From RHLJ01 sp965601955 (lineage in GTDB: Bacteria > Bacteroidota > Rhodothermia > Balneolales > Balneolaceae), in contig OZ271855.1 of assembly GCA_965601955.1 (NCBI GenBank), positions 434,001-498,000 on the forward strand: a DNA stretch of 64,000 nt. Reading direction: 5' to 3'. Both the position numbers and the translations under genes were made by a program. The notes under the pieces are model-generated. The model was not told where the DNA came from. It saw nothing but the letters and a program-made list of their open reading frames with translations, and did not search any database. Shown here piece after piece: positions 40,139 through 49,485 of the stretch (its first letter is position 1; every line of letters begins with the position of its first letter).

Positions 40139-41143
40139 ATGACTAAGAAACCAATTACTTACAAAGATGCCGGTGTAGATATTAAAGCCGGAGAAGAATT
40201 AGTTAATTCGATTAAAGGCATTGTTAAAGAGACTCACAGTGATGCGGTGTTATCCAATATTGGTGGATTTGGCGGATTCTTTCGTCCAGATCTTGGAGCC
40301 TATAATAAACCGGTATTTGTAAGTTCGGTAGATGGAGTTGGTACTAAACTAATTGTAGCCTTCAAAGCTGGTAAGTATGATACCGTTGGCCAGGATTTAG
40401 TGAACCATTGTATTAATGATATTGCTGTTTGTGGGGCAACCCCTCTCTTCTTTCTAGATTATTTCTCTACTGGAAAACTAGAGCAGCATGTGGGTTATGA
40501 GGTTATCAAAGGATTTGCCACAGCTTGTAAAGAAAATGGAGTGGCTTTAATTGGTGGTGAAACGGCGGAAATGCCGGATATTTACGGAGAAGGAGAATTC
40601 GATTTAGCCGGGACCATTGTAGGAATTGTTGATGAAGAGAAAGTTATAAATGGGGCTGATATCCAACAGGGAGATGTTTTGTTGGGATTTAAGAGTACAG
40701 GCCTTCATACTAATGGATACTCCCTGGCAAGAAAGGTTTTATTCAGTGAATATGAGGTACATGACTATGTAGAAGAACTAGGATGTACGGTTGCTGAAGA
40801 ATTATTGAACGTTCATAAATCATATTTACCATTAATCACTGCTCTTAAAGAGATTGAGGGAGTAAATGGTTTTTCTCATATCACTGGAGGTGGACTCGTA
40901 GGAAATACCAAGCGTATCCTTCCGGAAGGATTGGCTTTGGATGTGAATTGGAATGGTTGGGAGCGACCAGCGGTATATAAGCTCATCCAGGAAATAGGAA
41001 ATGTTCCAGAAGAAGATATGCAGGCCACTTTTAATCTTGGGATAGGATTAGTGGTGGTTGTTTCACAAGACTCTGTGGAAGAGGTTAAAGCAAAGAGTGA
41101 AGAATTAGGTGAAGAGGTTTTTGAGGTGGGTAGGGTAGTTTAA
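40139..41143 (+). CDS. purM: Phosphoribosylformylglycinamidine cyclo-ligase (AIR synthetase)
   Basis: A 334-residue ATP-dependent enzyme of purine synthesis that closes FGAM to AIR. Motifs: YKDAGVDIKAGEELV, SSVDGVGTKLIVA, DLVNHCINDIAVCGATPLFFLDYFSTGKL, LIGGETAEMPDIYGEGEFDLAGTIVG and GFKSTGLHTNGYSLARK, all typical of PurM. No other pur gene is in the window. A lipoprotein gene follows one base after its stop. Confidence 0.95.
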   Translation: MTKKPITYKDAGVDIKAGEELVNSIKGIVKETHSDAVLSNIGGFGGFFRPDLGAYNKPVFVSSVDGVGTKLIVAFKAGKYDTVGQDLVNHCINDIAVCGATPLFFLDYFSTGKLEQHVGYEVIKGFATACKENGVALIGGETAEMPDIYGEGEFDLAGTIVGIVDEEKVINGADIQQGDVLLGFKSTGLHTNGYSLARKVLFSEYEVHDYVEELGCTVAEELLNVHKSYLPLITALKEIEGVNGFSHITGGGLVGNTKRILPEGLALDVNWNGWERPAVYKLIQEIGNVPEEDMQATFNLGIGLVVVVSQDSVEEVKAKSEELGEEVFEVGRVV

Positions 41144-41144
41144 G

Positions 41145-41561
41145 ATGAAATATTTATTCCTTTTTTTTCCTTTAATTTTTATTAACTGTGTTACAACAGA
41201 ACAAGGTCTTTCAATCGAAGGAAAGGTTTTTAATACACTTAATGGATCAACAATTGTAGTTGGTTATTTAACAACTGAAGATGGCTTATTCCCAGGTGAC
41301 TTCAAGAATGGACCTAATGAAGAGTTTATAAATTATCCCGAAATGGCATATCGAGCAGGAATAGAAGGAACAGTTGAGCTTTATGTTGATATTTCTGAAA
41401 CGGGAGAAGTTACTGATGTAAAAGTGACAAGAGGCATTGGGGCTGGCTGTGATGGAACAGCCTGGGAGACAATAAAGAATTCTGAATTCACGCCCGCAAA
41501 AGATGGAAATTTAAATCTAGTTAGTGCAAGGCACTATATTTCATTCGTTTTTAAACTATAG
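41145..41561 (+). CDS. TonB C-terminal domain lipoprotein
   Basis: A 138-residue protein with a lipoprotein signal (MKYLFLFFPLIFINC, Cys15). The C-terminal 80 residues have the TonB_C fold: YPEMAYRAGIEGTVELYVDISETGEVTDVKVTRGIGAGCDGTAWETIKNSEFTPA. Free TonB_C lipoproteins of this kind are common in Bacteroidota and may interact with peptidoglycan or outer-membrane receptors. It directly follows purM but shares no obvious function with it. Confidence 0.85.
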   Translation: MKYLFLFFPLIFINCVTTEQGLSIEGKVFNTLNGSTIVVGYLTTEDGLFPGDFKNGPNEEFINYPEMAYRAGIEGTVELYVDISETGEVTDVKVTRGIGAGCDGTAWETIKNSEFTPAKDGNLNLVSARHYISFVFKL

Positions 41562-41585
41562 TAATACTTTAACTTATGGATGGAT

Positions 41586-42377
41586 CTACAAATCCTCCAA
41601 CGGAGTAGAATCCTTCATCCAACTCAGCTCCACTTCATCCAAAAACCATTCAAAAGCTTCCAGGTCGGTAACTCCCCAGTCTTTCATTTCTTTCAGGCTT
41701 TGAAAAAGAACTTCTGAGTTGGTAGAATTGGGTTCTTTAAGTAGTGTGTTGATCTTTTCTATGAATCCATCCGGTTTTTTCTCACATCTCTCCAGGTATT
41801 GTATGAACCATTTGTGGTATGGAAATAACACACGATTATGAGCTAAAATGAGTCTTCCGGAAAATAGCGCCAACTGAGAAGCTGCCCTGGATTTGGTATA
41901 TAAATTATTATGTCGATTGGCTTCTCCCATTAACCAGTTTTGTATAAAAGCCATGGAGTAAAAAGACTTGATTCGTTTATCCCTACTTTCTTCAGGATAA
42001 GTATGGATTCGTTGCATAAGGTCTTCCAATCCATTTACCTTGGAATAGGCTAAAAATGCTCCGTCAAAAGCAGCGCGGGTGGGTTCATTTCCTTTATCCG
42101 CTACTTTATTTAAGTATTCAAGATTGATCACCTTGCCATCAACAAAGCCATGTTCATAGTCGGTTAGATCGGTTCGGTTAATGAACAGGTTATCTTCCTT
42201 AATTCGGCGATTGAATTCTTCATCGGTGGCAAGAATCATAAAATCCACGTCGGAGTCATCCCGTGCCAATCCTTTAGCTACAGAGCCTCCGATAATAAGA
42301 GCTGGATAGCGAGAATCATCCTTGTATTCATTAACAAGGTTGTCAATGCCTCGCTGGTGGTGAGCTTTGATGTTCAA
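41586..42377 (-). CDS. Nucleotidyltransferase-domain protein
   Basis: A 263-residue protein with the NTP-transferase motif GGSVAKGLARDDSDVDFMI (GS-x9-DxD), as in the polymerase-beta superfamily of aminoglycoside nucleotidyltransferases and kanamycin-type enzymes. The C-terminal half is helical. The substrate is unknown; resistance should not be assumed. It follows the SRPBCC gene by two bases. Confidence 0.75.
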   Translation of the reverse strand: MNIKAHHQRGIDNLVNEYKDDSRYPALIIGGSVAKGLARDDSDVDFMILATDEEFNRRIKEDNLFINRTDLTDYEHGFVDGKVINLEYLNKVADKGNEPTRAAFDGAFLAYSKVNGLEDLMQRIHTYPEESRDKRIKSFYSMAFIQNWLMGEANRHNNLYTKSRAASQLALFSGRLILAHNRVLFPYHKWFIQYLERCEKKPDGFIEKINTLLKEPNSTNSEVLFQSLKEMKDWGVTDLEAFEWFLDEVELSWMKDSTPLEDL

Positions 42378-42378
42378 A

Positions 42379-43305
42379 TTACTTTACCGCAAAAATCACA
42401 TCTGTGATATGATCCTTCTCCTCCGTTTCCTTTGGGTTGGTTACGTAGTGCTCAAATGGGTGAACAGCTTTTTTATAATTGAACTCCTTTCCCCGAATCA
42501 TTCCCTGCATAGTACTCCAGGCATTTCCTAAATGCTCATAAGCACCAATATGACGGAGTGTATACGCACGAGTAGCTGGGATTTCGCCACTAATAAAATC
42601 ACCTGGTAAATTTTCTGGGATAGAAGTAACCCCTACACATCCAGTATAAGACGCTTTTTGCTTTACCATATCAAATTTATGGTAAATGGAATATGCCTGT
42701 CCTGTGGCAATATCTGTATGATCCTGCATGAAAGCCTCTATCTTTCCGAAGTCAGCCTGCATCACTTCCCCCATCTCGGGAATAGGACATGTTGTTTTTA
42801 TTCCAATGTACTTTGTACCAGGAAAGTCCGACTCACCCTTAAATTCCAGCTTGGACTTCACTTCTCCATCTTCCACATATTCTTTAAGCATTCTAAGCCC
42901 TCGTTCATAATCCATTCCAATAAAGGCCATCATCATGCTTTTCATCCAAAACATAAACCATGGAAGTGAACTATCCATGTTCCAGGTTACCTCCGTTTTG
43001 TTATCATCAGCCTTCTTGAATTTGAAATTTACTTTGGCTTCCGATTTCCAGGGCTTGAGAAAAGCCAAATCATAAAAAATGGTGTCATTCACTAATTCCC
43101 CGGTTACTTTCATATTACCTGAACCAACCCGGTTTCCTTCCCACTCATAATAACGGGCATCTTCCGATACCGTAACCTTAGCTTCTGGCTCCATAATTAG
43201 CCATGGAGACCAGGCAATCCATTCATTAAAATTATGAAGGGTATTGAAAACTTTGTCGATAGGAGAATTTATTGTAATCGAACGGCTTATGGAGAACGCT
43301 GGCAT
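42379..43305 (-). CDS. SRPBCC plus GyrI-like effector-binding protein
   Basis: A 308-residue fusion. The N-terminal half (about 1-150) is a START-like SRPBCC domain (SRSITINSPIDKVFNTLHNFNEWIAWSPWLIMEPEA), and the C-terminal half (about 160-305) is a GyrI/AraC-effector-binding fold (GIKTTCPIPEMGEVMQADFGKIEAFM, TRAYTLRHIGAYEHLGNAWSTMQ). Both bind small hydrophobic ligands. Such fusions are common in Bacteroidota and have no known role. Confidence 0.85.
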   Translation of the reverse strand: MPAFSISRSITINSPIDKVFNTLHNFNEWIAWSPWLIMEPEAKVTVSEDARYYEWEGNRVGSGNMKVTGELVNDTIFYDLAFLKPWKSEAKVNFKFKKADDNKTEVTWNMDSSLPWFMFWMKSMMMAFIGMDYERGLRMLKEYVEDGEVKSKLEFKGESDFPGTKYIGIKTTCPIPEMGEVMQADFGKIEAFMQDHTDIATGQAYSIYHKFDMVKQKASYTGCVGVTSIPENLPGDFISGEIPATRAYTLRHIGAYEHLGNAWSTMQGMIRGKEFNYKKAVHPFEHYVTNPKETEEKDHITDVIFAVK

Positions 43306-43404
43306 GACGGTAGGTTTAGTTTGGGGGTTCCCAAAAGAACTAAATCACATCCAAAAAATCAAAAGATGAAAGTGTTAAGTCTTCGTTTACCGATTAATCA
43401 TGCC

Positions 43405-45810
43405 TTAAGAATGCCGCAGAGTATCAATGGGGTTAGTGTGAGCAGCTTTCAATGATTGATAGCTTAAAATCATAAATGTGATGAACCCAACCAGTAACCC
43501 GCCAAATAAAAAGGAGGTAATTCCAGTGCTGATACTATAAGCAAAGTTTTCTAGCCAGGTATTCATGCCATAATAAGCTAATGGCCATGCAATGGAATTA
43601 GCCACTAAAAAGAGTAACAGCATTTCCCGTGAAAGTAAGGCAACCACACTTTTCGAAGAAGCTCCCAGTACCTTGCGTATTCCAATCTCCTTTTTTCTTT
43701 GTTCTACACTAAAAAGAGTCAGGCCAAACACTCCCAGGCAAGTGATTAGGATTGCTAACAAAGCAAATGCAAAGAGAATAGTCTGTAGATTCTTCTCTGG
43801 GGTGTAATATTGAGTATAAATTTCATCCATAAACTGGTAATTAAAAGCTTCTTTGGAAGTAGAATGTTTTTCCCAGGTTTGCTGGATATAGGCTACTGTA
43901 GAAGGAATATTCTCAGGAGCAACCTTTACAAAAACCATTGGAGAGAACTTGTTGTAACGAACAACAAATGGAAGAATATCAGAATGAAGGCTCTCGAAGT
44001 TAAAGTCTTTAAGCACCCCAATAATGGTTCCCTGTTGACCATCATATTGAAACGCTTTTCCAATAGCTTCATCAGGAGAGTCCCAACCAATTTCTTGTAT
44101 GGCAGTTTCATTTAGGATAAAAGCTTCGGTAGCATCAGTAGGACGATCTTCAGAAAAAGCTCGCCCGGCTAATAGTTCCATTTCAAAAGCCTCCAGGAAA
44201 CCATAACCAACCTCGAGCCATCTTAATGTTGTTTCAGGCTGAATCATCTCTCCGTTCAACTCAGCATAAGTAGGTGTGTTGGGGAAATCGGATTTTACAC
44301 TATATAAAGGGCGAACAACCGCTCTTCCTACCGAGCTGATATTAGAATGCTGTAGAAGCTCTTGTTTAAAGAGTTCATTTCCTCCAGGTGTATTACTTGG
44401 AATAACAGTATAAAGCACTCGATCCCTTTCAAAGCCCAGGTCTTTATTTTGTATGTAGTTTATCTGCTGAAAAACAATTCCAGTGGAAATGAATAGAAGG
44501 ATGGCGATCGAAAATTGGGAAACAACCAAAACCTTGCGCAGGCTATGGCTTCGCGTTCCAGTTCCCAGCCTTCCTTTCAGTACATGTATAGGCTTGAATA
44601 AGGAAAGAAATAAAGCAGGGTAGATACCAGACATTAACCCAATGAGTACGGTAAAACCGATAAAAAGAAACCCTGTTTGTAGGTAGTTTATATGAAGTTC
44701 TTTACCTACAAAGGAATTATATGCCGGTAGCGCCATTTCTACCAGAAAAAGACTAATAATAAGGGCAGTGAATGCAAATAAGACAGACTCACTCAAAAAC
44801 TGTTTTATCAACTGTTTTCTTTGAGCACCAAATGATTTACGAACCCCTATTTCTCTTGCCCGGTCTACCGAACGGGCAGTAGCCAGGTTCATAAAATTGA
44901 TACTGGCCATAAGTATTATTCCCAAAGCAATACCAAGAAGCAGCAATACCAATTGCAGATCTCCACGGATAGCCCGGTCAGAATCCAGATGAGCAGAACG
45001 GAGGTGGATATCATGTAGAGTCTGGAGGAAAAAGGATCTTGTAGATGCTTTTGTAGCTCCCTCATGCTTTACCAGGAAATCATGTAAACCACTCTCAATA
45101 GTAGCAGCATCCTGATCGTCTCTTAATAGCAGGTAAGTAGACATGAATTGTTCGTTCCAGCCAGGGTTGCTTTGGTTTATTTCTTCCAGTGTTGAGAATG
45201 AGACGAGAGCCTCAAACTGGAGATGAGAGTTTGAAGGTACCTTTTCAAGAATACCAGTAATCTTGAGAGCCTGACGCTCCTGGCCATGGACATTAAAATA
45301 AAGGAACTCGCCCACAGGATTTGTTTCTCCTATAAGCCGTTCAGCCAGGGATTTGGTAATTACAATGGAATATGGGTCAGAAAGAGCCGCTTGAGGGTTT
45401 CCTGATAAAAGTGGAAAGGAGAAGACATCAAAAAAATTATCTGTGGCATAATAGGTTTCTGATCCCTGGGGAACCACGAATGATTCATTAAAGCCTAACA
45501 TTACTGGCGCTGTAATTCCCAACTGAGTTACCTGTTCGATACCAGAAAATTCCTGTACAAGTGCAGGCCCTATAGCAGGTCCGGCGTATGGAACATGGGT
45601 TTGTTCTCCCGGGGCGTTAAACTCCTGGGTTAGCCTGTAAATGCGGTCAGAGTTAGTATGAAATCGATCAAAGCTGAATTCATCGTTAATGAAAAGGCCG
45701 ATCAAAATGGTACAACCAATACCAATAGCCAGACCTGTAATTGTGATAAAAGAGAAAAGCTTGTGGCGAAATAACTGACGAAGAATGGTTTTCAAGTAAT
45801 GAATCAGCAT
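43405..45810 (-). CDS. ABC transporter permease, MacB/FtsX type (no ATPase nearby)
   Basis: An 801-residue protein of the Bacteroidota duplicated-permease type. It has an N-terminal TM helix followed by a MacB periplasmic core domain (residues 40-250), then a first FtsX TM set (LVLLLLGIALGIILMASINFMNLATARSVDRAREIGVRKSFGAQRKQLI), a second TM and periplasmic domain, and a second FtsX set (LLAILITCLGVFGLTLFSVEQRKKEIGIRKVLGAS). No ATPase or MacA-like gene is adjacent. It lies after an XRE regulator in the same direction. Confidence 0.88.
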   Translation of the reverse strand: MLIHYLKTILRQLFRHKLFSFITITGLAIGIGCTILIGLFINDEFSFDRFHTNSDRIYRLTQEFNAPGEQTHVPYAGPAIGPALVQEFSGIEQVTQLGITAPVMLGFNESFVVPQGSETYYATDNFFDVFSFPLLSGNPQAALSDPYSIVITKSLAERLIGETNPVGEFLYFNVHGQERQALKITGILEKVPSNSHLQFEALVSFSTLEEINQSNPGWNEQFMSTYLLLRDDQDAATIESGLHDFLVKHEGATKASTRSFFLQTLHDIHLRSAHLDSDRAIRGDLQLVLLLLGIALGIILMASINFMNLATARSVDRAREIGVRKSFGAQRKQLIKQFLSESVLFAFTALIISLFLVEMALPAYNSFVGKELHINYLQTGFLFIGFTVLIGLMSGIYPALFLSLFKPIHVLKGRLGTGTRSHSLRKVLVVSQFSIAILLFISTGIVFQQINYIQNKDLGFERDRVLYTVIPSNTPGGNELFKQELLQHSNISSVGRAVVRPLYSVKSDFPNTPTYAELNGEMIQPETTLRWLEVGYGFLEAFEMELLAGRAFSEDRPTDATEAFILNETAIQEIGWDSPDEAIGKAFQYDGQQGTIIGVLKDFNFESLHSDILPFVVRYNKFSPMVFVKVAPENIPSTVAYIQQTWEKHSTSKEAFNYQFMDEIYTQYYTPEKNLQTILFAFALLAILITCLGVFGLTLFSVEQRKKEIGIRKVLGASSKSVVALLSREMLLLFLVANSIAWPLAYYGMNTWLENFAYSISTGITSFLFGGLLVGFITFMILSYQSLKAAHTNPIDTLRHS

Positions 45811-45873
45811 ATCTCACCTCCAAATAATTATATCATGTTGAGGAGAGTAAGGAAATTTTAGCTAATTCTCTTT

Positions 45874-46086
45874 TTAATATTTGTACTTGAAAACCTCTTC
45901 CAAAGGAAGCTCGAAAGTTGCCGCAATCTTGAATGCGAGTTCTAGTGAAGGGGAGTATTTTGCTGCTTCGATAGCATTAATCGTTTGACGGGTAACCCCC
46001 ACTTTGTCAGCCAGTTCCTGTTGGGTCATTTCTCCATTCAGAAATCGAAGTTTTCGTATCTGGTTTACAATGGCACCTTCTTCCAT
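45874..46086 (-). CDS. XRE-family helix-turn-helix regulator
   Basis: A 70-residue Cro/CI-type DNA-binding protein (TQQELADKVGVTRQTINAIEAAKYSPSLELAFKIAATFELPLEEVF), the compact form with no effector domain. It lies one base after a small membrane protein gene, an arrangement often seen with DUF2178-like partners, and 63 bases before the permease. It likely represses its own operon. Confidence 0.88.
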   Translation of the reverse strand: MEEGAIVNQIRKLRFLNGEMTQQELADKVGVTRQTINAIEAAKYSPSLELAFKIAATFELPLEEVFKYKY

Positions 46087-46087
46087 C

Positions 46088-46534
46088 TCAGTAATCCTTT
46101 CGATAGTTGTAGATCATAGTAGCGCGTTTGCCTACACTGGCGGTGAATAGAGCAATAAACAGAAAATGAAAAATGCTGCTTATCTCCATTACAAAAGGAG
46201 GATTTGGCATAAAGTTATTGGTGAAATTTGAAATAAATACCTGTACCAAAGCAATCATTAAGGTAATAACCAGGATGTTGTACCCTACCTTCAAGCCTTT
46301 TGCTTCTATAATGAAATCCCGTTCGTCTTTCTGAACTTTTTTGTTTCCCTCACTGATTTCCACAATGATTTCAATAACCACAGCAATCCAAAATACATTG
46401 AAGAAAATTTTGATGAAGCTTCCGGAAAAATCAGGAAAAAGGCCAGGCCAGCCGAAGTTGATGAGAATATAGAATACCAGCACCGATAGGGAGGTTGCTA
46501 ATGAAGTCCAGGATAGAATTTCTTGTTTTGACAT
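46088..46534 (-). CDS. Four-TM small membrane protein paired with XRE regulator
   Basis: A 148-residue protein with four TM helices: about 10-28, 38-58, 80-100 and 115-135. The middle holds a conserved charged loop, EISEGNKKVQKDERDFIIEAKGLKVGYNIL, like the DUF2178 group (DERDxxIxxKG). It directly precedes the XRE gene. Function unknown; it may affect regulator activity by membrane capture. Confidence 0.7.
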   Translation of the reverse strand: MSKQEILSWTSLATSLSVLVFYILINFGWPGLFPDFSGSFIKIFFNVFWIAVVIEIIVEISEGNKKVQKDERDFIIEAKGLKVGYNILVITLMIALVQVFISNFTNNFMPNPPFVMEISSIFHFLFIALFTASVGKRATMIYNYRKDY

Positions 46535-46614
46535 AATCAGTTCTATTTGTTCAAAGTCGAAAATCCTTTACGTCATGTAAAAAATTTGTTACATCATGGC
46601 ATAAATTTTTTTCA

Positions 46615-48300
46615 TCAATCTCCATATAGGTCAATAAACTTCTGTTCTGATTCAGTTTCCCCTATTAAAATCACCTCGCCATCTTCAGGGATTGGGTCGG
46701 ATGGGTTAGGGTTGATAACCTGAACCCCATTCTTGGTATAAGAGATAATGCTACAGCCCGTTTTATGACGGACATCCGTTTCAATAATGGTTTTACCCTG
46801 TAGCTTTTTGGGCGTTTTCATGCTGAATACGTTGAGCCCTTCCGCAATCATAATAATGTCGTTCTGCTCAAAAATATTGAAAATGGCATTCGCTCCCATG
46901 GAGGCATAAGACATAACAAAATCTGCGCCGGCTCTATGTAAAGGCTTAACATTCCGCTCTACGGTTGACCGGGCTACAATATGAATGTTCGGACGCAAAT
47001 GGCGGGCATAGATGGTGAGGAAAATATTTACATCATCCTGGTTGGTGCTAATGAGTATAGAATGAGCATTTTCAATCCCGGCTTTTTTGAGGGTTTTCAT
47101 GTCGGCGGCATCTCCATGAATGAAGTTGTCCGATAAAATCCTATCCGGATTTTTATCAACAATTTTGAACCGAATATTCCGCCGCTTTAGATGGTAAGCC
47201 GCAGCACGCCCAACCCGTCCTCCTCCAATAATGATCACCGGGTCATCACTTAAACCATAAATACCGAACATCTCATCGTATTTTCGAAGCTGATCAATGG
47301 AACCAGCAAGCATGAGTACACTATGGCTTTCAATGACAGTTTCAGGATGAGAACTAAGGAAGTGCCCCCTGTTCCAGATACCTACAACGTGGATACCTAG
47401 CTTTTCACGAAGCTGGCTTTCACGTATCGTTTTTCCAACCAGGGGAGTCTCATAAGCGGTAGCTTCTGCAATGATGAGTTCATCAAGGCGGCCGATGGTA
47501 TGAACCCGGGCGTCCTGGCCTAAGGTCCTGGCAGAAAGTGCACGCCCCAGCATATTCCCCATATGAAGCACATGATCACAACCTGCTAATTTTAGGATAT
47601 CGATAGAATCATGTGAGTTGACCGTGGAAACAATCTTGATATCCCGGTTAAATTCGCGAACGGTATGAGCCACATTGGTATTGAACATATCATTACCAGC
47701 AGTTACTACCATAGCCGCATTGTGAATACGAATTTTTTCGTAGGTAGCGGGGTCATTCGGGTCGCCAAGCATTACCTGGTATCCATCATCATATAAATCC
47801 AGTGCTTCTTGTAAATCCTGAACCAACAATACATAGTCATGATTGTATTGACGGAGCTTCTCAATAAGGGCTTTCGTGATAGGGTCGAATGAAGTGATAA
47901 CGATATGGTCCTTCTTGTCTTCTGGTAGTTGCCTCGGGGCACGCGCCCGGGATTGAGCCTCCATCCAGGGCGCATAAAAGAACTCGATAAAAGTAAACGG
48001 AAGCATGATCAGCAGAACAACTACCCCAGAACCCAGAACAACAACAGAGAAGAATCTTCCAAGATCTGAGGTAAAGGTAATGTCGCCAAAACCCAGGGTG
48101 CTCATGGTCACCAGCGTCCAGTAAAAGCCGGTAAGCCAGCTATGTTTCTGCCCTTCATATTCCATGATTAAATGGAAAAGCACACCATATACAATGATGA
48201 TCCCAATCAAAATGCCGATAAATCTAAAAAGACGGTTTATGTTCGTTTTAGCCGACCGATTAGCGATGAAGTAGCTGATTTGAGAAGTAAAAAACTTCAT
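46615..48300 (-). CDS. Potassium channel with two RCK/TrkA domains
   Basis: A 561-residue protein. Two TM helices (about 27-47 and 85-105) flank a pore helix and selectivity filter TLGFGD (68-73), a variant of TVGYGD. Two cytoplasmic TrkA_N Rossmann domains follow (HIVITSFDPITKALIEKL and VIIIGGGRVGRAAAYHLKRR), each followed by a TrkA_C-type domain. The N-terminal RCK lacks a full GxGxxG motif, while the second has it and so is the likely nucleotide-binding one. The role is K+ flux with ligand gating. It overlaps the next upstream gene by four bases. Confidence 0.85.
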   Translation of the reverse strand: MKFFTSQISYFIANRSAKTNINRLFRFIGILIGIIIVYGVLFHLIMEYEGQKHSWLTGFYWTLVTMSTLGFGDITFTSDLGRFFSVVVLGSGVVVLLIMLPFTFIEFFYAPWMEAQSRARAPRQLPEDKKDHIVITSFDPITKALIEKLRQYNHDYVLLVQDLQEALDLYDDGYQVMLGDPNDPATYEKIRIHNAAMVVTAGNDMFNTNVAHTVREFNRDIKIVSTVNSHDSIDILKLAGCDHVLHMGNMLGRALSARTLGQDARVHTIGRLDELIIAEATAYETPLVGKTIRESQLREKLGIHVVGIWNRGHFLSSHPETVIESHSVLMLAGSIDQLRKYDEMFGIYGLSDDPVIIIGGGRVGRAAAYHLKRRNIRFKIVDKNPDRILSDNFIHGDAADMKTLKKAGIENAHSILISTNQDDVNIFLTIYARHLRPNIHIVARSTVERNVKPLHRAGADFVMSYASMGANAIFNIFEQNDIIMIAEGLNVFSMKTPKKLQGKTIIETDVRHKTGCSIISYTKNGVQVINPNPSDPIPEDGEVILIGETESEQKFIDLYGD

Positions 48301-48533
48301 GGGCAGATTTTCCTCCGGAATTCTCTTTTGATGGGAGTAAGAATATCATCAAGGCCGTTTGTTTTGATCTCAAACATTGTGGAAAGATATTGCCCTAGCC
48401 GCCCCGAAGGAAAGCCCTCCCTGTTGAACCATTCCAGGTAATAAACCGGAAGTTCGGTTACATAATGGCCTTCATATTTGCCGAAGGGCATTTTTGCCTG
48501 TACCATTTTTATGAGGAAAGAAGAATCGTACAT
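48297..48533 (-). CDS. DUF3820 family protein
   Basis: A 78-residue protein with the DUF3820 core MPFGKYEGHYVTELPVYYLEWFNREGFPSGRLGQYLSTMFEI. In proteobacteria this family carries the label of a quorum-sensing-regulated virulence factor, with little evidence. The frame is open 192 bases further upstream, but the family starts near this ATG. It overlaps the K+ channel start by four bases. Confidence 0.8.
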   Translation of the reverse strand: MYDSSFLIKMVQAKMPFGKYEGHYVTELPVYYLEWFNREGFPSGRLGQYLSTMFEIKTNGLDDILTPIKREFRRKICP

Positions 48534-48637
48534 AATTGACCTTATAATAAATACTAGAACAGTAATTTTAAATAAGGAAAATGAAAGGCAAAAAACTCGT
48601 TCAATATCCTTAGTATAGGTTAAAACTGGAGTTGAGG

Positions 48638-48970
48638 ATGAAAAACATATACCTACTACTTTTTGGAATATGCGCTTTTTTTGGGTGCTCTGTGTTTGAA
48701 GCAGAGAATGATGTAAGTGTATCATTTACCAGAAATGAACTGCTCGTCCAAAATGGAACCAATAGCCCAGTGTATATTTTTGCTGTGGACCAGGAAACAG
48801 CAGCTAGAATTTTTTGGGCACCTGTATCAAGCGATGAGAATAGGGTAAGCGCGAATAATTCTCGAAGTTTTGACAAAAGCACTATTACTGGTTTTGAGGA
48901 AGGTGAATCAGTGATTGTGTACTATTGGTTTGATCCCGAAGAAGAGATATTTAACTTTGTGCTGGATTAA
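48638..48970 (+). CDS. Small lipoprotein
   Basis: A 110-residue protein with a lipoprotein signal (MKNIYLLLFGICAFFGCS). No domain is recognised; the mature part is acidic and likely a small beta fold (VSVSFTRNELLVQNGTNSPVYIFAVD). GGAG lies six bases before this ATG, so it is preferred over the TTG two codons earlier. It is followed 13 bases later by the AtuA-domain gene. Confidence 0.65.
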   Translation: MKNIYLLLFGICAFFGCSVFEAENDVSVSFTRNELLVQNGTNSPVYIFAVDQETAARIFWAPVSSDENRVSANNSRSFDKSTITGFEEGESVIVYYWFDPEEEIFNFVLD

Positions 48971-48983
48971 TAAGGAAACCTGA

Positions 48984-49325
48984 ATGCCTGTAGTAAAGCT
49001 CTTAAAAATAGCCCACGGAAGAAGTGGAGATAAAGGAAATGGAAGTAATGTCGGCATCATTGCCCGCCACCCGGACATCTATCCTTTTTTGAAGGAAACT
49101 CTCACCTCTGAAAGGATCAAAGATCATATGAAACATGTGTGTAAAGGAGAGGTTGAGCGCTATGAACTACCTAATATTGGAGCATTGAATTTCATTCTTA
49201 ATGAAAGCCTCGGTGGTGGCGGCACTGTATCACTAAAACTTGATGCCCAGGGAAAAACACACGCTTCCCAAGTATTGAGAATGGATGTTGATGTTCCGGA
49301 AGAGCTTCTTCAGTTGGTTGATTAG
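48984..49325 (+). CDS. Standalone AtuA C-terminal-type domain protein
   Basis: A 113-residue protein matching the small ferredoxin-fold domain that ends AtuA (acyclic terpene utilisation) proteins: LLKIAHGRSGDKGNGSNVGIIARHPDIYPFLKE, VERYELPNIGALNFILNESLGGGGTVSLKLDAQGKTH, and a final LRMDVDVPEEL. The large DUF1446 part that usually precedes it is absent, so it is either a partner for a separate DUF1446 protein or an independent protein. Function unknown. Confidence 0.8.
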   Translation: MPVVKLLKIAHGRSGDKGNGSNVGIIARHPDIYPFLKETLTSERIKDHMKHVCKGEVERYELPNIGALNFILNESLGGGGTVSLKLDAQGKTHASQVLRMDVDVPEELLQLVD

Positions 49326-49485
49326 GAAATAGAATTCAGAAATCAAGCCCAAACATTTTCTAAAGTAAGATTAAAGAGCAGGGACTTTAGAAGTAAGAAT
49401 ACAACCTCATACTTCTTTGTTCTTCACTGACTATTCTTATCTCTTAGTTTAGATACTTCCAGGCGGGTTCTTTTCTTTCTTTAAT

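Noticed and set aside
48534..48725. An upstream extension of the DUF3820 gene
   Set aside because: It overlaps the divergent lipoprotein start and adds residues not typical of the short family.
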